A stretch of DNA of 64,000 bases from Caballeronia sp. BR00000012568055 (GTDB lineage Bacteria; Pseudomonadota; Gammaproteobacteria; Burkholderiales; Burkholderiaceae): assembly GCF_029439455.1 (NCBI RefSeq), contig NZ_JAQFVG010000154.1:63394-127393 (forward strand), read 5' to 3'. The translations under genes and the position numbers were made by a program. Below are positions 15,764 to 24,175 of the stretch, in pieces. A model generated the notes under the pieces. That model did not search any database, had not been told where the DNA came from, and was given only the letters and a program-made list of their open reading frames with translations. Each line of letters opens with the position of its first letter. Position 1 is the stretch's first letter.

Positions 15764-17151
15764 GCAAAACGGTACGCATCGATCACGCCAAAGCAGCGGG
15801 CGCGTTCCTGCAAAAGCCCGATCACGTCGCCTTCCACGACAAACGCCTGTGGGACCTGCGCAGCAAGCGCGATGCACAAGCGCACGGCATCCCCGAATGG
15901 GAGACGATGCGCGAGCTGGCATCCGCGAACAAAGAACACACGCTATCCAATCTCGCCGATTACATCGCGCAGTTCGCGGATCAGGCGGCGAAGAACGGCG
16001 TGGTCGTGCATTTCGCGGCCAACGCGGAAGAGCACAACGCGCTGGTTCATCAACTGATGAGCGAGCGCGGCATGACCGCACTCGTCAAAAGCAAGTCGAT
16101 GCTCACCGACGAATGCTATATGCGCGACTATCTCGAACCGCGCGGCATCACGGTGATGGAAACCGATCTGGGCGAGCGCATCCAACAGCTCGATCATCAG
16201 GACCCGAGCCATATGGTCGTGCCCGCTGTTCACAAGTTACGGGCCGATGTGGCAGAACTGTTCGGCAAGACTATCGGTACAGATCCGAAGAACAGTGACA
16301 TTCATTATCTTGCCGAAAGTCAGCGGATGAATACGCGGCCTTACTTCGTGCGCGAGAAAACGGCGGGCATGACGGGCTGCAATTTCGCGGTCGCGGAGAC
16401 GGGAACGGTCGTGGTCTGCACGAACGAGGGCAACGCGGATTTATCGGCGAATGTGCCGCCGCTGCATATTGCGTCGATCGGAATCGAGAAGATCATTCCG
16501 ACGATCGCCGATCTCGGGCTGTTCGTCCGCATGTTGTCGCGCAGCGCGCTCGGGTCGCCGATCACGCAATACACGTCGCACTTTCGCGCGCCGCGTCCCG
16601 GCACGGAGATGCACTTTATCCTCGTCGATAACGGCCGTTCCGAGCGCCTCGCGATGCAGGATTTCTGGTACTCGCTGAAATGCATCCGATGCGGCGCGTG
16701 CATGAACACGTGTCCGGTGTATCGGCGCAGCGGTGGCTTGTCGTATGGCGGCACGTACTCGGGGCCGATCGGCGCGATCATCAATCCGACTCACGACCTC
16801 AAGCGATACAGCGCACTGCCGTTTGCATCGACGATGAATGGCAGTTGCACGAACGTCTGTCCGGTGAAGGTGAATATCCACGAGCAGATTTACAGGTGGC
16901 GCGAGGTGATCGCGGAGAAACACGAGGTGCCGTTCGTGAAGCAGGAAGTGCTGAAGATGGCGGGGCGCTTGCTCGCCAGTCCGACGCTTTATCGTGCGAC
17001 GGTGGCGTCGCTCGGCGGCGCGCTGAAGCGGCTGCCGAACTTCGTGCTGTACAACCCGCTCAATATCTGGGGACGCGGCCGCGATTTGCCCGATGCGCCC
17101 GCCGAGACTTTCCACGAGTGGTACAAGAAGAACCGGAAGCCAGCCAAATGA
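15760..17151 (+). CDS. lutB: L-lactate utilisation protein B, 4Fe-4S and LUD-domain subunit
   Basis: A 463-residue protein. The N-terminal 300 residues form the LUD domain (AETGTVVVCTNEGNADL is its conserved segment), followed by two ferredoxin-type clusters: CIRCGACMNTCPVYR and a GSCTNVCPVKVN motif. LutB is the large iron-sulfur subunit of the L-lactate oxidation complex. The ATG overlaps the lutA stop by four bases and its own stop overlaps lutC by four, so all three are coupled. The upstream part of the open frame, before 15760, is lutA read out of frame. No cysteine of either cluster is missing. Confidence 0.93.
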   Translation: MSKTVRIDHAKAAGAFLQKPDHVAFHDKRLWDLRSKRDAQAHGIPEWETMRELASANKEHTLSNLADYIAQFADQAAKNGVVVHFAANAEEHNALVHQLMSERGMTALVKSKSMLTDECYMRDYLEPRGITVMETDLGERIQQLDHQDPSHMVVPAVHKLRADVAELFGKTIGTDPKNSDIHYLAESQRMNTRPYFVREKTAGMTGCNFAVAETGTVVVCTNEGNADLSANVPPLHIASIGIEKIIPTIADLGLFVRMLSRSALGSPITQYTSHFRAPRPGTEMHFILVDNGRSERLAMQDFWYSLKCIRCGACMNTCPVYRRSGGLSYGGTYSGPIGAIINPTHDLKRYSALPFASTMNGSCTNVCPVKVNIHEQIYRWREVIAEKHEVPFVKQEVLKMAGRLLASPTLYRATVASLGGALKRLPNFVLYNPLNIWGRGRDLPDAPAETFHEWYKKNRKPAK

Positions 17152-17729
17152 CGACTCGCGACGCGTTTTTATCGAAGATTCGGGCGGCGCAACCGGTGGC
17201 GCGTCCGCGTCCCGAAGTGCCGTTGTTCGCGACGCCGGAAGGTGATTTGAAGGCGCGCTTCTTCACCGCGCTGACGGCGATGGGCGGGACGTGTGTCGAG
17301 GCGTCTTCGCTGGACGAAGTGAACGCGTTGATCGCGGCGCGGTTCGGTTCTTCAGCTGTCGTTGCGTCTGCGGTCGATGGCGTACACGGCACGCGCGCGT
17401 TATCGCCGGATACCGTGCCTGCATCGCTCGAAGATGTGGATGTGGGCGTGGTGAAAGGGCGCTTCGGTGTCGCGGAAACCGGCTCGGTGTGGTTCAGCGA
17501 GCGCGAGTACATCGTCAATTCGATCGGCTATCGCGCGCAGCCTCTCGTCGTATTGCTCGATCCATCCACGCTGGTCGAGGGCTTGCAGCAGGTGTATCGA
17601 CGGGACGATTTCAAGTCGGCGCGATATGCGGTGCTCGTCACCGGACCATCCGCCACCGCCGATATCGAAGGCGTGCTGATTCGCGGCGCACAGGGCGTGC
17701 GCTCGCTCACGGTCGTCTGGATTCAATAG
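17148..17729 (+). CDS. lutC: L-lactate utilisation protein C, LUD-domain subunit
   Basis: A 193-residue LUD-domain protein starting MTTRDAFLSKIRAAQPVARP. The family segment GRFGVAETGSVWFSE, followed by the VLLDPSTLVEGLQQVYRR and VTGPSATADIEGVLIRGAQG strands, identifies it as LutC. It completes the LutABC L-lactate oxidation complex. The start overlaps the lutB stop by four bases. Its stop runs 7 bp into the convergent lpxO gene, so the operon ends there with no room for a separate terminator. Confidence 0.92.
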   Translation: MTTRDAFLSKIRAAQPVARPRPEVPLFATPEGDLKARFFTALTAMGGTCVEASSLDEVNALIAARFGSSAVVASAVDGVHGTRALSPDTVPASLEDVDVGVVKGRFGVAETGSVWFSEREYIVNSIGYRAQPLVVLLDPSTLVEGLQQVYRRDDFKSARYAVLVTGPSATADIEGVLIRGAQGVRSLTVVWIQ

Positions 17730-18625
17730 CGCCAGAAAATCGCCACCGCAATCCCGCCGAACAGCAGCCACTTGACGATGTAATACACCGTCCGGTTCCA
17801 CGCCTTCAACCGCTTGCCGACCAGCCGAATCTGATACAGATACCTGAATGCGCGATTCAACGCGCCGGTGCGATCACCCGCTTCGTTCGGCGAAGCCGTC
17901 GCGCGCATCAAAAACACGCCCATCGCGTGATTCACGGCCTGCGCCCAGCGAAATTTCATCGGCCGTTCGATATCGCAAAACAGGATGATGCGGTCCTTGT
18001 CCGTCTTGTTCTCGGCCCAGTGCAGATAGGTTTCATCGAACACGACTTCCTCGCCGTCGCGCCACGAATAACGCTCGCCATCGACGATGATCGCGCAGCC
18101 GTCGTCGTTCGGCGTGTCCAGCCCGAGGTGATAGCGCAGCGAACCCGCGTACGGACCGCGATGCAGCGTGAGCGTGCCGCCGGGCGGCAACATCGCGAAC
18201 ATCGCCGCTTTCACCGATGGAATGCCTTGCAGTATCGCCAGCGTTTTCGGACACACGGCCACCGCCGACGGATGCGGGCGGTCGTACCACTTCAGATAAA
18301 AGCGCCGCCAGCCACGTCGAAAAAACGAGTTGAAGCCGATGTCGTTGTACTTTTCTGCCGCCTGAATCTTGCTCGCTTCATGCAGCGCAATGGCTTCGGC
18401 GCGGATGGTTTGCCATTGCGCGCGGATCGGCGCGAGATCGGGAAAAAGGGATGGCTGTAAATAAGGCGTGGCCGGCACACTGGAGAACAGATAGAGAAAA
18501 CTGTTCACCGGCGACATGAAGGTCGAATGATCGGAAAGCTGCCGGAAGAATCCGTGCCGGACCTTTCCGCGCCAGTGCGTGTACGCGGCGCAGGCGATAA
18601 AGATCAACAGAACAACCCAGCGCAT
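17723..18625 (-). CDS. lpxO: Lipid A 2-hydroxylase-type dioxygenase (aspartyl/asparaginyl beta-hydroxylase family)
   Basis: A 300-residue protein with an N-terminal membrane anchor (MRWVVLLIFIACAAYTHWRG) and a second hydrophobic helix near the C terminus. Between them is the 2-oxoglutarate/Fe(II) hydroxylase domain with LHRGPYAGSLRYHLGL and DETYLHWAENKTDKDRIIL, which contain the iron-ligand histidines and the arginine expected to bind 2-oxoglutarate. LpxO adds a 2-hydroxyl to a secondary acyl chain of lipid A, a known modification in Burkholderia. Length agrees with LpxO (about 300). The neighbouring lut operon is not functionally related. Specificity for lipid A is inferred from family. Confidence 0.88.
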   Translation of the reverse strand: MRWVVLLIFIACAAYTHWRGKVRHGFFRQLSDHSTFMSPVNSFLYLFSSVPATPYLQPSLFPDLAPIRAQWQTIRAEAIALHEASKIQAAEKYNDIGFNSFFRRGWRRFYLKWYDRPHPSAVAVCPKTLAILQGIPSVKAAMFAMLPPGGTLTLHRGPYAGSLRYHLGLDTPNDDGCAIIVDGERYSWRDGEEVVFDETYLHWAENKTDKDRIILFCDIERPMKFRWAQAVNHAMGVFLMRATASPNEAGDRTGALNRAFRYLYQIRLVGKRLKAWNRTVYYIVKWLLFGGIAVAIFWRY

Positions 18626-18763
18626 TGGATGCTCCTTCCGCGATCAAACGCGGCATTTCGCATGTATCTTTAAATTATGAAACCGATACAAAAAGCTCGC
18701 TTGAATCGCGAAATGAAATGCTGAGCTATGGGAAGCGTTGGGATTTGTCGGCTGAAAAGCAAA

Positions 18764-18790
18764 AAAGCCCAGTCGATTTGACTGGGCTTT
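18764..18790 (-). terminator. Terminator after the first tRNA-Asn gene
   Basis: GCCCAGTC (18767-18774) and GACTGGGC (18780-18787) pair around a 5-nt loop; on the minus strand the stem is followed by six T residues. It lies about 40 bp beyond the 3' end of the tRNA. Confidence 0.75.
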
Positions 18791-18826
18791 CGCTTGAAAC
18801 TGTGTCGGAGCTTGATGTGAAGCTTT

Positions 18827-18902
18827 TGGCTCCCCGACCTGGGCTCGAACCAGGGACCTACGGATTAACAGTCCGGCGCTCTACCGACTGAGCTATCGGG
18901 GA
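18827..18902 (-). tRNA. tRNA-Asn (GTT), copy 1
   Basis: A 76-nt cloverleaf on the minus strand. The acceptor arm TCCCCGA pairs with TCGGGGA, followed by an encoded G-CCA end. The D arm contains AGCTCAGTCGGTAGAGC, the anticodon loop is ACTGTTAAT with anticodon GTT (asparagine), and the T arm carries GGTTCGAGCC. Identical over all 76 bases to copy 2. Confidence 0.97.
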
Positions 18903-18932
18903 CCTGCTACAACGAAACAACTTAACCGACTA

Positions 18933-18965
18933 AAAAGCCCAGTCTGAACAACTAACTGGGCTTCT
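18933..18965 (-). terminator. Hairpin between the two tRNA-Asn genes (degenerate copy of the downstream terminator)
   Basis: GCCCAGT (18937-18943) and ACTGGGC (18955-18961) form a 7-bp stem with an 11-nt loop, followed on the minus strand by T residues. Its stem is the same as that at 18764-18790, so the duplication that made two tRNAs probably also copied the terminator. It may let some transcripts end after copy 2. Confidence 0.55.
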
Positions 18966-19009
18966 TGTGAAACCTTGCTGATGCTGATAAACGAAGCTGA
19001 TGAGCTTCT

Positions 19010-19085
19010 TGGCTCCCCGACCTGGGCTCGAACCAGGGACCTACGGATTAACAGTCCGGCGCTCTACCGACTGAGCTATCGGGGA
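19010..19085 (-). tRNA. tRNA-Asn (GTT), copy 2 (promoter-proximal)
   Basis: A 76-nt tRNA with the same sequence as copy 1, including the encoded CCA end and anticodon GTT. It is first in the transcript, 22 bp downstream of a promoter with both consensus hexamers at 19108-19136. The 107-bp spacing to copy 1 indicates a tandem duplication. Confidence 0.97.
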
Positions 19086-19107
19086 ACATCAACAACAGAG
19101 AAGCGGA

Positions 19108-19136
19108 ATTATAGGGAGCGTTTGCAAACCTGTCAA
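19108..19136 (-). promoter_or_regulatory. Fully consensus sigma-70 promoter for the tRNA-Asn pair
   Basis: On the minus strand TTGACA and TATAAT are both perfect, separated by exactly 17 bp. The spacer includes the 10-bp palindrome GTTTGCAAAC (19120-19129). Strength fits a stable-RNA promoter. Confidence 0.85.
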
Positions 19137-19175
19137 CGCTCAATCCTCATTCAATACAGCTTATTGCACTAACGC

Positions 19176-19499
19176 TTAACGTTCGAGCATGTCCAGCTTG
19201 TCCTTCACGTCTTTGAAGTCATCCGACTCGGGCAGCGGCGCCTTGGTCTTGGTGATGCTCGGCCAACCGCGCGAGAGTTCAGCGTTCAGTTCGGTGAAGT
19301 GCTGCTGATCGCCGGGCACGTCTTCTTCGGCGTAGATCGCATTCACCGGGCATTCGGCCACACACACGGCGCAGTCGATGCACTCGTCCGGATCGATCGC
19401 GAGAAAGTTGGGACCTTCGCGGAAGCAATCCACCGGGCACACGTCCACGCAATCGGTGAACTTGCACTTGATGCAGCTTTCGGTCACAACGTGAGTCAT
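19176..19499 (-). CDS. fdxA: Seven-iron ferredoxin
   Basis: A 107-residue ferredoxin. The first cluster region CIKCKFTDCVDVCPVDCF and second CIDCAVCVAECPVNAI have the spacing of FdxA-type proteins carrying one [3Fe-4S] and one [4Fe-4S] cluster. The 50-residue C-terminal extension, ending DVKDKLDMLER, is typical of this group. It is a soluble low-potential electron carrier. A TACAAT -10-like box lies on the minus strand at 19584-19579 upstream. It stands alone between the tRNA pair and the divergent pncB gene. Confidence 0.95.
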   Translation of the reverse strand: MTHVVTESCIKCKFTDCVDVCPVDCFREGPNFLAIDPDECIDCAVCVAECPVNAIYAEEDVPGDQQHFTELNAELSRGWPSITKTKAPLPESDDFKDVKDKLDMLER

Positions 19500-19782
19500 T
19501 CGGGCTCCTGCATGCGGAATTCGTGGGGGCAGCGCCCGATGGCTACGTCGGCCGGAGGGGTCGCTTGCGGAAACGCGTATTGTAGCGTAACGGTAAAACG
19601 CAGCGCAGACCCGGCGGGGCGCGGCTTATATCGATTGGTGATTTATTTATGCCTCAGCGCTAAAGGCACATTAAAGGGACACTAAAGGGGTCCGTATGAT
19701 GGGTGAGGGCGCGCACATTCGGGTAACATGAAACGAGACACGCGGCGCGTGTTTATATCGTTTCGATGTTCCAGTCCGAACC

Positions 19783-20973
19783 ATGATCATCCATTCGCTG
19801 CTCGATACCGACCTCTACAAGTTCACCATGATGCAGGTCGTGCTGCATCACTTTCCCGCGGCCAACGTCGAGTACAAGTTCCGTTGCCGGACTCCGAAAG
19901 TGGATCTGGTGCCGTACATCGACGAGATTCGCGATGAAGTGCGCCAGCTCTGCAATCTGCGCTTCAAGGAAGACGAACTCGATTATCTGCGGCAGATGCG
20001 CTTCATCAAGAGCGATTTCATCGACTTTCTCGCGCTGTTTCATCTGAACGAGAAGTCCATCACGATTGCGCCGTCGGCCAAGGGCAACGGGGAAATCGAT
20101 ATCGATATCAAAGGGCCGTGGCTGCATACGATCCTCTTTGAAATCCCGGTGCTGGCGATCGTCAACGAAGTGTATTTCCGCAATACGCAGCGCAAACCGG
20201 AGTTCGAAATCGGCCGCGAACGGCTGCGCGACAAGATCAAATTGCTTGCCACGCCGCCCGAATATTCCGATTGCAAGATCGCGGATTACGGCACGCGTCG
20301 CCGTTTTTCGAAGCAGTGGCACGAAGAAGTGGTGCTGACGCTAAAGGAGCGGCTCGGCGCGCAGTTTGCCGGCTCCAGCAATGTGTTCTACGCGATGAAA
20401 CACGGCCTGCGCCCGCTCGGCACGATGGCGCATGAATATCTTCAGGCGTGTCAGGCGCTCGGTCCGCGTCTGCGCGACTCGCAGATTTTCGGCTTCGAAA
20501 TGTGGGCGAAGGAATATCGCGGGGATTTGGGTATCGCGTTGTCGGATGTGTACGGCATGAAAGCGTTCCTGCGCGACTTCGATATGTACTTCTGCAAGCT
20601 GTTCGACGGCGCGCGACACGATTCCGGCGATCCGTTCGACTGGGGCGAGCGCCTGATCCGCCATTACGAAGAGAACCGCTGCGATCCGCGCACCAAAGTG
20701 CTCGTTTTCTCCGACGCGCTCGACATTCCCAAAGTGCTGCAACTCTACGAACGCTTCCGTGGACGTTGCCAACTGGCGTTCGGCGTCGGCACGAATCTGA
20801 CCAATGATCTGGGCTATCACCCTTTGCAGATCGTCATCAAAATGGTTCGATGCAACGGCCAGCCGGTCGCCAAGCTCTCGGATTCGCCCGGCAAGAATAT
20901 GTGCGATGACAAGGCGTATCTCGCCTATCTGCGTCAGGTGTTCGGCATCGAGCAGCCGGTCGGGGAACTCTGA
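19783..20973 (+). CDS. pncB: Nicotinate phosphoribosyltransferase
   Basis: A 396-residue enzyme that joins nicotinate and PRPP, using ATP, to give nicotinate mononucleotide in the Preiss-Handler NAD salvage pathway. [17 protein letters not shown] contains the conserved histidine that is autophosphorylated in this family, and [13 protein letters not shown] and [11 protein letters not shown] are the phosphoribosyl-binding blocks. Length is typical (about 400). ATG at 19783 gives the usual [18 protein letters not shown] start. The 283 bp upstream carry a repeated ATTAAAGGGACACTAAAGGG stretch near 19671-19691, but no operator I can name. Confidence 0.95.
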   Translation: MIIHSLLDTDLYKFTMMQVVLHHFPAANVEYKFRCRTPKVDLVPYIDEIRDEVRQLCNLRFKEDELDYLRQMRFIKSDFIDFLALFHLNEKSITIAPSAKGNGEIDIDIKGPWLHTILFEIPVLAIVNEVYFRNTQRKPEFEIGRERLRDKIKLLATPPEYSDCKIADYGTRRRFSKQWHEEVVLTLKERLGAQFAGSSNVFYAMKHGLRPLGTMAHEYLQACQALGPRLRDSQIFGFEMWAKEYRGDLGIALSDVYGMKAFLRDFDMYFCKLFDGARHDSGDPFDWGERLIRHYEENRCDPRTKVLVFSDALDIPKVLQLYERFRGRCQLAFGVGTNLTNDLGYHPLQIVIKMVRCNGQPVAKLSDSPGKNMCDDKAYLAYLRQVFGIEQPVGEL

Positions 20974-21099
20974 GTTCGTGCATTTGGCCTATGCCGTCTG
21001 GCCGAGGTTTTCGCGCCAGACACGCTCGCTATAATCGGAACGCGTCGTTGAATTCGTTCCATGACGCTTTCTCAAGCACGCACACACAAGGACGGCATC

Positions 21100-21771
21100 A
21101 TGGACACATCGGCCGCGCGCCGCAATATATTTGCGCGCATCCGCAATGCGCAGGGCAGGCAAGGCGCATCGACCGATGCCGAACGCGCTGCCGCTGACGA
21201 TTACGTCGCGCGCCATCCGGCCGGTCCCCGTCCGCCACTTCCCGCCACGCGCGATGAGTTGATCGCGCGATTCCGTCTCGAAGCCGAGCGGCTTTCCAGC
21301 ACCGTCGCCGAAGTCGAGACTTTGGCCGATGCGCCATCGGAAGCCGCGCGTTATCTTCATTCGCTTGCCCTTTCTGTTGATGTCGTCGCGTGGCCTGCGC
21401 TCGCTGATTTGCCGTTTGCATCGGCGGGGATTCAGGCGGCGTTTCGCAAGCCGGAAGACGCCGATATGGTCGGCATCACCGGATGTTTTTGCGCGACGGC
21501 GGAAACCGGGTCGCTTGTCTTGTTGTCCGGACCGGAAACGCCCGCGTCCGGCGCGCTGTTGCCGCAGACGCATATCGCTGTCGTGCCGGCGTCGCGCATC
21601 GTGGCCGCGCATGAAGATGCGTTCGCGTTGATCCGTGCAGAACACGGCGTGTTGCCGCGCGCGGTCAACTTCGTGTCGGGTCCGTCGCGCACCGGCGATA
21701 TCGAGCAGACCATCGTGCTGGGCGCGCATGGGCCGTATCGCGTGCATGTGATTATTGTGCGCGGGGCGTGA
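21100..21771 (+). CDS. Second LUD-domain protein (LutC/YkgG-like)
   Basis: A 223-residue protein, ATG at 21100 after AAGGACGGC. The LUD signature CATAETGSLVLLSGPE and the SGPSRTGDIEQTIVLGAHGP strand pair match LutC (17148-17729), so this is a paralogue about 4 kb away. It has an N-terminal arginine-rich extension (MDTSAARRNIFARIRNAQG). No lutA/lutB partner sits beside it; instead the next gene, five bases downstream, encodes an NhaD-type antiporter. It may serve the main Lut complex or another hydroxyacid oxidase. Confidence 0.82.
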   Translation: MDTSAARRNIFARIRNAQGRQGASTDAERAAADDYVARHPAGPRPPLPATRDELIARFRLEAERLSSTVAEVETLADAPSEAARYLHSLALSVDVVAWPALADLPFASAGIQAAFRKPEDADMVGITGCFCATAETGSLVLLSGPETPASGALLPQTHIAVVPASRIVAAHEDAFALIRAEHGVLPRAVNFVSGPSRTGDIEQTIVLGAHGPYRVHVIIVRGA

Positions 21772-21775
21772 ATCG

Positions 21776-23188
21776 GTGCGGCGCGTTTTGATCGGATTAT
21801 CGGCGTTTGGTTTTGCTGCAAACGCTTCGGCTGCATCGCTCGATGGCGCGACGCTTTCGGCTGCGTGGGGCATTCCGTTCGTCGGCATGCTGCTGTCGAT
21901 CGCGGTGTTTCCGCTCGTTGCGAACAAAGTCTGGCATCACCATTACGGGAAGATCGCGGCGCTGTGGGCGCTGGCGTTCGTCGTGCCGTTTGCGTTGGCG
22001 TTTGGCTTCGGCACGGCGGCGGGCGTGCTCGTTCACGCGATGCTCGAAGAGTACGTGCCGTTCATTATTCTGCTGGCGTCGCTTTATACGGTGGCGGGCG
22101 GGATTTGCGTGCGCGGGAATCTGCATGGATCGGCGGCGCTGAATACCGGATTGATCGCGCTCGGCACCGCGCTTGCCAGCATCATGGGCACGACGGGCGC
22201 GGCCATGTTGCTGATCCGTCCGCTGTTGCGCGCGAACGATAACCGCAAGCACGTCGTGCACGTAGTCGTGTTCTTCATCTTTCTTGTCGCGAACGCGGGC
22301 GGTTCGTTGTCGCCGCTCGGCGATCCGCCTTTGTTCCTCGGCTTTCTGAATGGCGTCGGCTTCTTCTGGACGACAATTCATCTCGCCTTGCCGATGCTCT
22401 TTATCTGCATCGCGCTGCTCGCGATTTTTTACGCGCTCGACAGTTTCTATTGGCACAAGCGCGAAGAATCCCGCAGCGCATTCGTCGATCCGACGCCTGA
22501 CTCGCCGCCGCTCGGCATCGACGGAAAGGTGAATTTCGCGCTGCTCGTGGCGATCATCGCGCTGGTGCTGATGAGCGGCATCTGGAAGCCCAACGTTTCG
22601 TTCGACGTGATGGGCACGCACGTCGCACTGCAAAACCTCGTGCGCGATACCTTGCTCGTCGTTGTGCTGATCGCATCGCTCGTATTGACGCCGAAGAAAG
22701 CACGCGAAGGCAACGCGTTCGACTGGGCGCCGATCGAAGAAGTGGCGAAGCTGTTCGCGGCGATCTTCATCACCATCGCGCCGGTTATCACGATCTTGCG
22801 CGCGGGCAGCGAAGGCGCGTTCGCGGGCATCGTGCACGCGGTATCGGATTCGAATGGGAAGCCGATCGATCTCGCCTACTTCTGGGCGACCGGATTGTTG
22901 TCCTCGTTCCTCGACAACGCGCCGACTTATCTCGTGTTCTTCAATCTCGCCGGTGGCGATGCCAACACGCTCATGACCACCGACGCCACAACGCTCGCCG
23001 CCATTTCGGCGGGCGCGGTCTTCATGGGCGCGAACACGTATATCGGCAATGCGCCGAATTTCATGGTGAAGGCAATTGCGGAATCGCGCGGTGTGCGCAT
23101 GCCGGGTTTTTTCGGCTATCTCGCGTGGTCGTGCATCGTCCTTCTGCCGCTTTTCGCCGTTATGGGCTGGCTTTTTTTCCAGGAGTAA
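21776..23188 (+). CDS. nhaD: NhaD-family Na+/H+ antiporter
   Basis: A 470-residue membrane protein with about 11-12 hydrophobic segments of the ion-transporter (IT) superfamily. GTTGAAMLLIRPLLRAND and the SLSPLGDPPLFLGFLNGV block are the NhaD/ArsB-like inverted-repeat motifs, and the second half has SFLDNAPTYLVFFNLAGG. NhaD exchanges Na+ or Li+ for H+ across the inner membrane. I take GTG at 21776, five bases past the LUD stop, with GGGGCGTGA as ribosome site; this leaves a short signal-like N terminus ending ANASA. Substrate is inferred from family. Confidence 0.87.
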   Translation: MRRVLIGLSAFGFAANASAASLDGATLSAAWGIPFVGMLLSIAVFPLVANKVWHHHYGKIAALWALAFVVPFALAFGFGTAAGVLVHAMLEEYVPFIILLASLYTVAGGICVRGNLHGSAALNTGLIALGTALASIMGTTGAAMLLIRPLLRANDNRKHVVHVVVFFIFLVANAGGSLSPLGDPPLFLGFLNGVGFFWTTIHLALPMLFICIALLAIFYALDSFYWHKREESRSAFVDPTPDSPPLGIDGKVNFALLVAIIALVLMSGIWKPNVSFDVMGTHVALQNLVRDTLLVVVLIASLVLTPKKAREGNAFDWAPIEEVAKLFAAIFITIAPVITILRAGSEGAFAGIVHAVSDSNGKPIDLAYFWATGLLSSFLDNAPTYLVFFNLAGGDANTLMTTDATTLAAISAGAVFMGANTYIGNAPNFMVKAIAESRGVRMPGFFGYLAWSCIVLLPLFAVMGWLFFQE

Positions 23189-23191
23189 CCG

Positions 23192-24175
23192 ATGAAGAAG
23201 AAAGTGCTCGTCGCGCGTCCCACGTTCCCGGACGTGATCGAACGCCTCCAACAATATTTCGATGTCGATGCCAACCTCGGCGAAGTCATGCCGCAGGAAG
23301 AACTGCAACTGCGCCTTGCCGATAAACACGGCGCGTTCACCGCAGGCGACGTGATCGGCGAAACCGAACTCGCGGGCGCGCCGAATCTGAAGGTCGTAGC
23401 GAACATGGCCGTCGGCTTCAATAATTTCGATATGCACGCCTTCGACGCGCACGGCGTGCTCGGCACCAACACGCCGAACGTGCTGAACGAAACCACCGCC
23501 GATTTCGGCTGGGCGCTGATGATGGCAGCGGCGCGTCGCGTGACGGAATCCGAGCATTTTCTGCGCGCGGGCAAATGGGGCAAGTGGGCGTTCGACGCGT
23601 TTCTCGGCAGCGATGTGTACGGCTCGACGCTCGGCGTGATCGGCATGGGGCGCATCGGGCAGGCGCTGGCGCGGCGCGCGGCGGGTTTCGATATGCGCGT
23701 GATTTATCACAACCGTTCGCGGCTGGCGTCGGATATCGAATCGGCGCTGAATGCGGAATATGTGTCGAAGGAAGATTTGCTGAAGCGCGCGGATCACGTC
23801 GTGCTCGTGCTGCCGTACACGAAGGAAAGCCATCACACGATCGGCGCGAAGGAAATCGCGTTGATGAAGCCGACGGCGACGCTGACGAATATCGCGCGCG
23901 GCGGGATCGTCGATGATGCGGCGTTAATCGAAGCCTTGCGCGCGAAAAAGATCGCGGCGGCGGGTATCGACGTATTCGAAGGCGAGCCGAACTTCAATCC
24001 CGATTTCATGCTGCTGGACAACGTCGTGCTGACGCCGCATATCGCCAGCGCGACCGAAAGCACGCGCCGCGCGATGGCCAATCTCGCGGCGGACAATCTC
24101 ATCGCCGGATTGGGTGAAGGCCCGCGCGCGGGCAATCCGCCTAATCCGATCAACCCGGACGTACTCAAGAAATGA
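23192..24175 (+). CDS. D-2-hydroxyacid dehydrogenase (glyoxylate/hydroxypyruvate reductase type)
   Basis: A 327-residue NAD(P)-dependent enzyme. The Rossmann motif GVIGMGRIGQALARR follows the N-terminal substrate-domain half, and the catalytic residues appear as Arg in NIARGGIVDD, Glu in GIDVFEGEPNF and His in LTPHIASATEST. These are the marks of GhrB/TkrA-type glyoxylate, hydroxypyruvate or 2-ketogluconate reductases. It starts three bases after the antiporter stop and overlaps rmuC by four, so it is the third gene of a four-gene unit. The true substrate is uncertain. Confidence 0.9.
   Translation: MKKKVLVARPTFPDVIERLQQYFDVDANLGEVMPQEELQLRLADKHGAFTAGDVIGETELAGAPNLKVVANMAVGFNNFDMHAFDAHGVLGTNTPNVLNETTADFGWALMMAAARRVTESEHFLRAGKWGKWAFDAFLGSDVYGSTLGVIGMGRIGQALARRAAGFDMRVIYHNRSRLASDIESALNAEYVSKEDLLKRADHVVLVLPYTKESHHTIGAKEIALMKPTATLTNIARGGIVDDAALIEALRAKKIAAAGIDVFEGEPNFNPDFMLLDNVVLTPHIASATESTRRAMANLAADNLIAGLGEGPRAGNPPNPINPDVLKK

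Noticed and set aside
18625-19172. Two short plus-strand frames containing PGLEPGTYGLTVRRSTD-like and TWARTRDLRINSPALY-like peptides
   Set aside because: These are the familiar false proteins produced by translating the antisense of tRNA genes; they lie over the tRNA-Asn pair.
21797-23836. A 679-codon minus-strand open frame, Arg/His/Gln-rich
   Set aside because: It lies opposite nhaD and the dehydrogenase gene, both clear families. High GC at third codon positions keeps antisense frames open.
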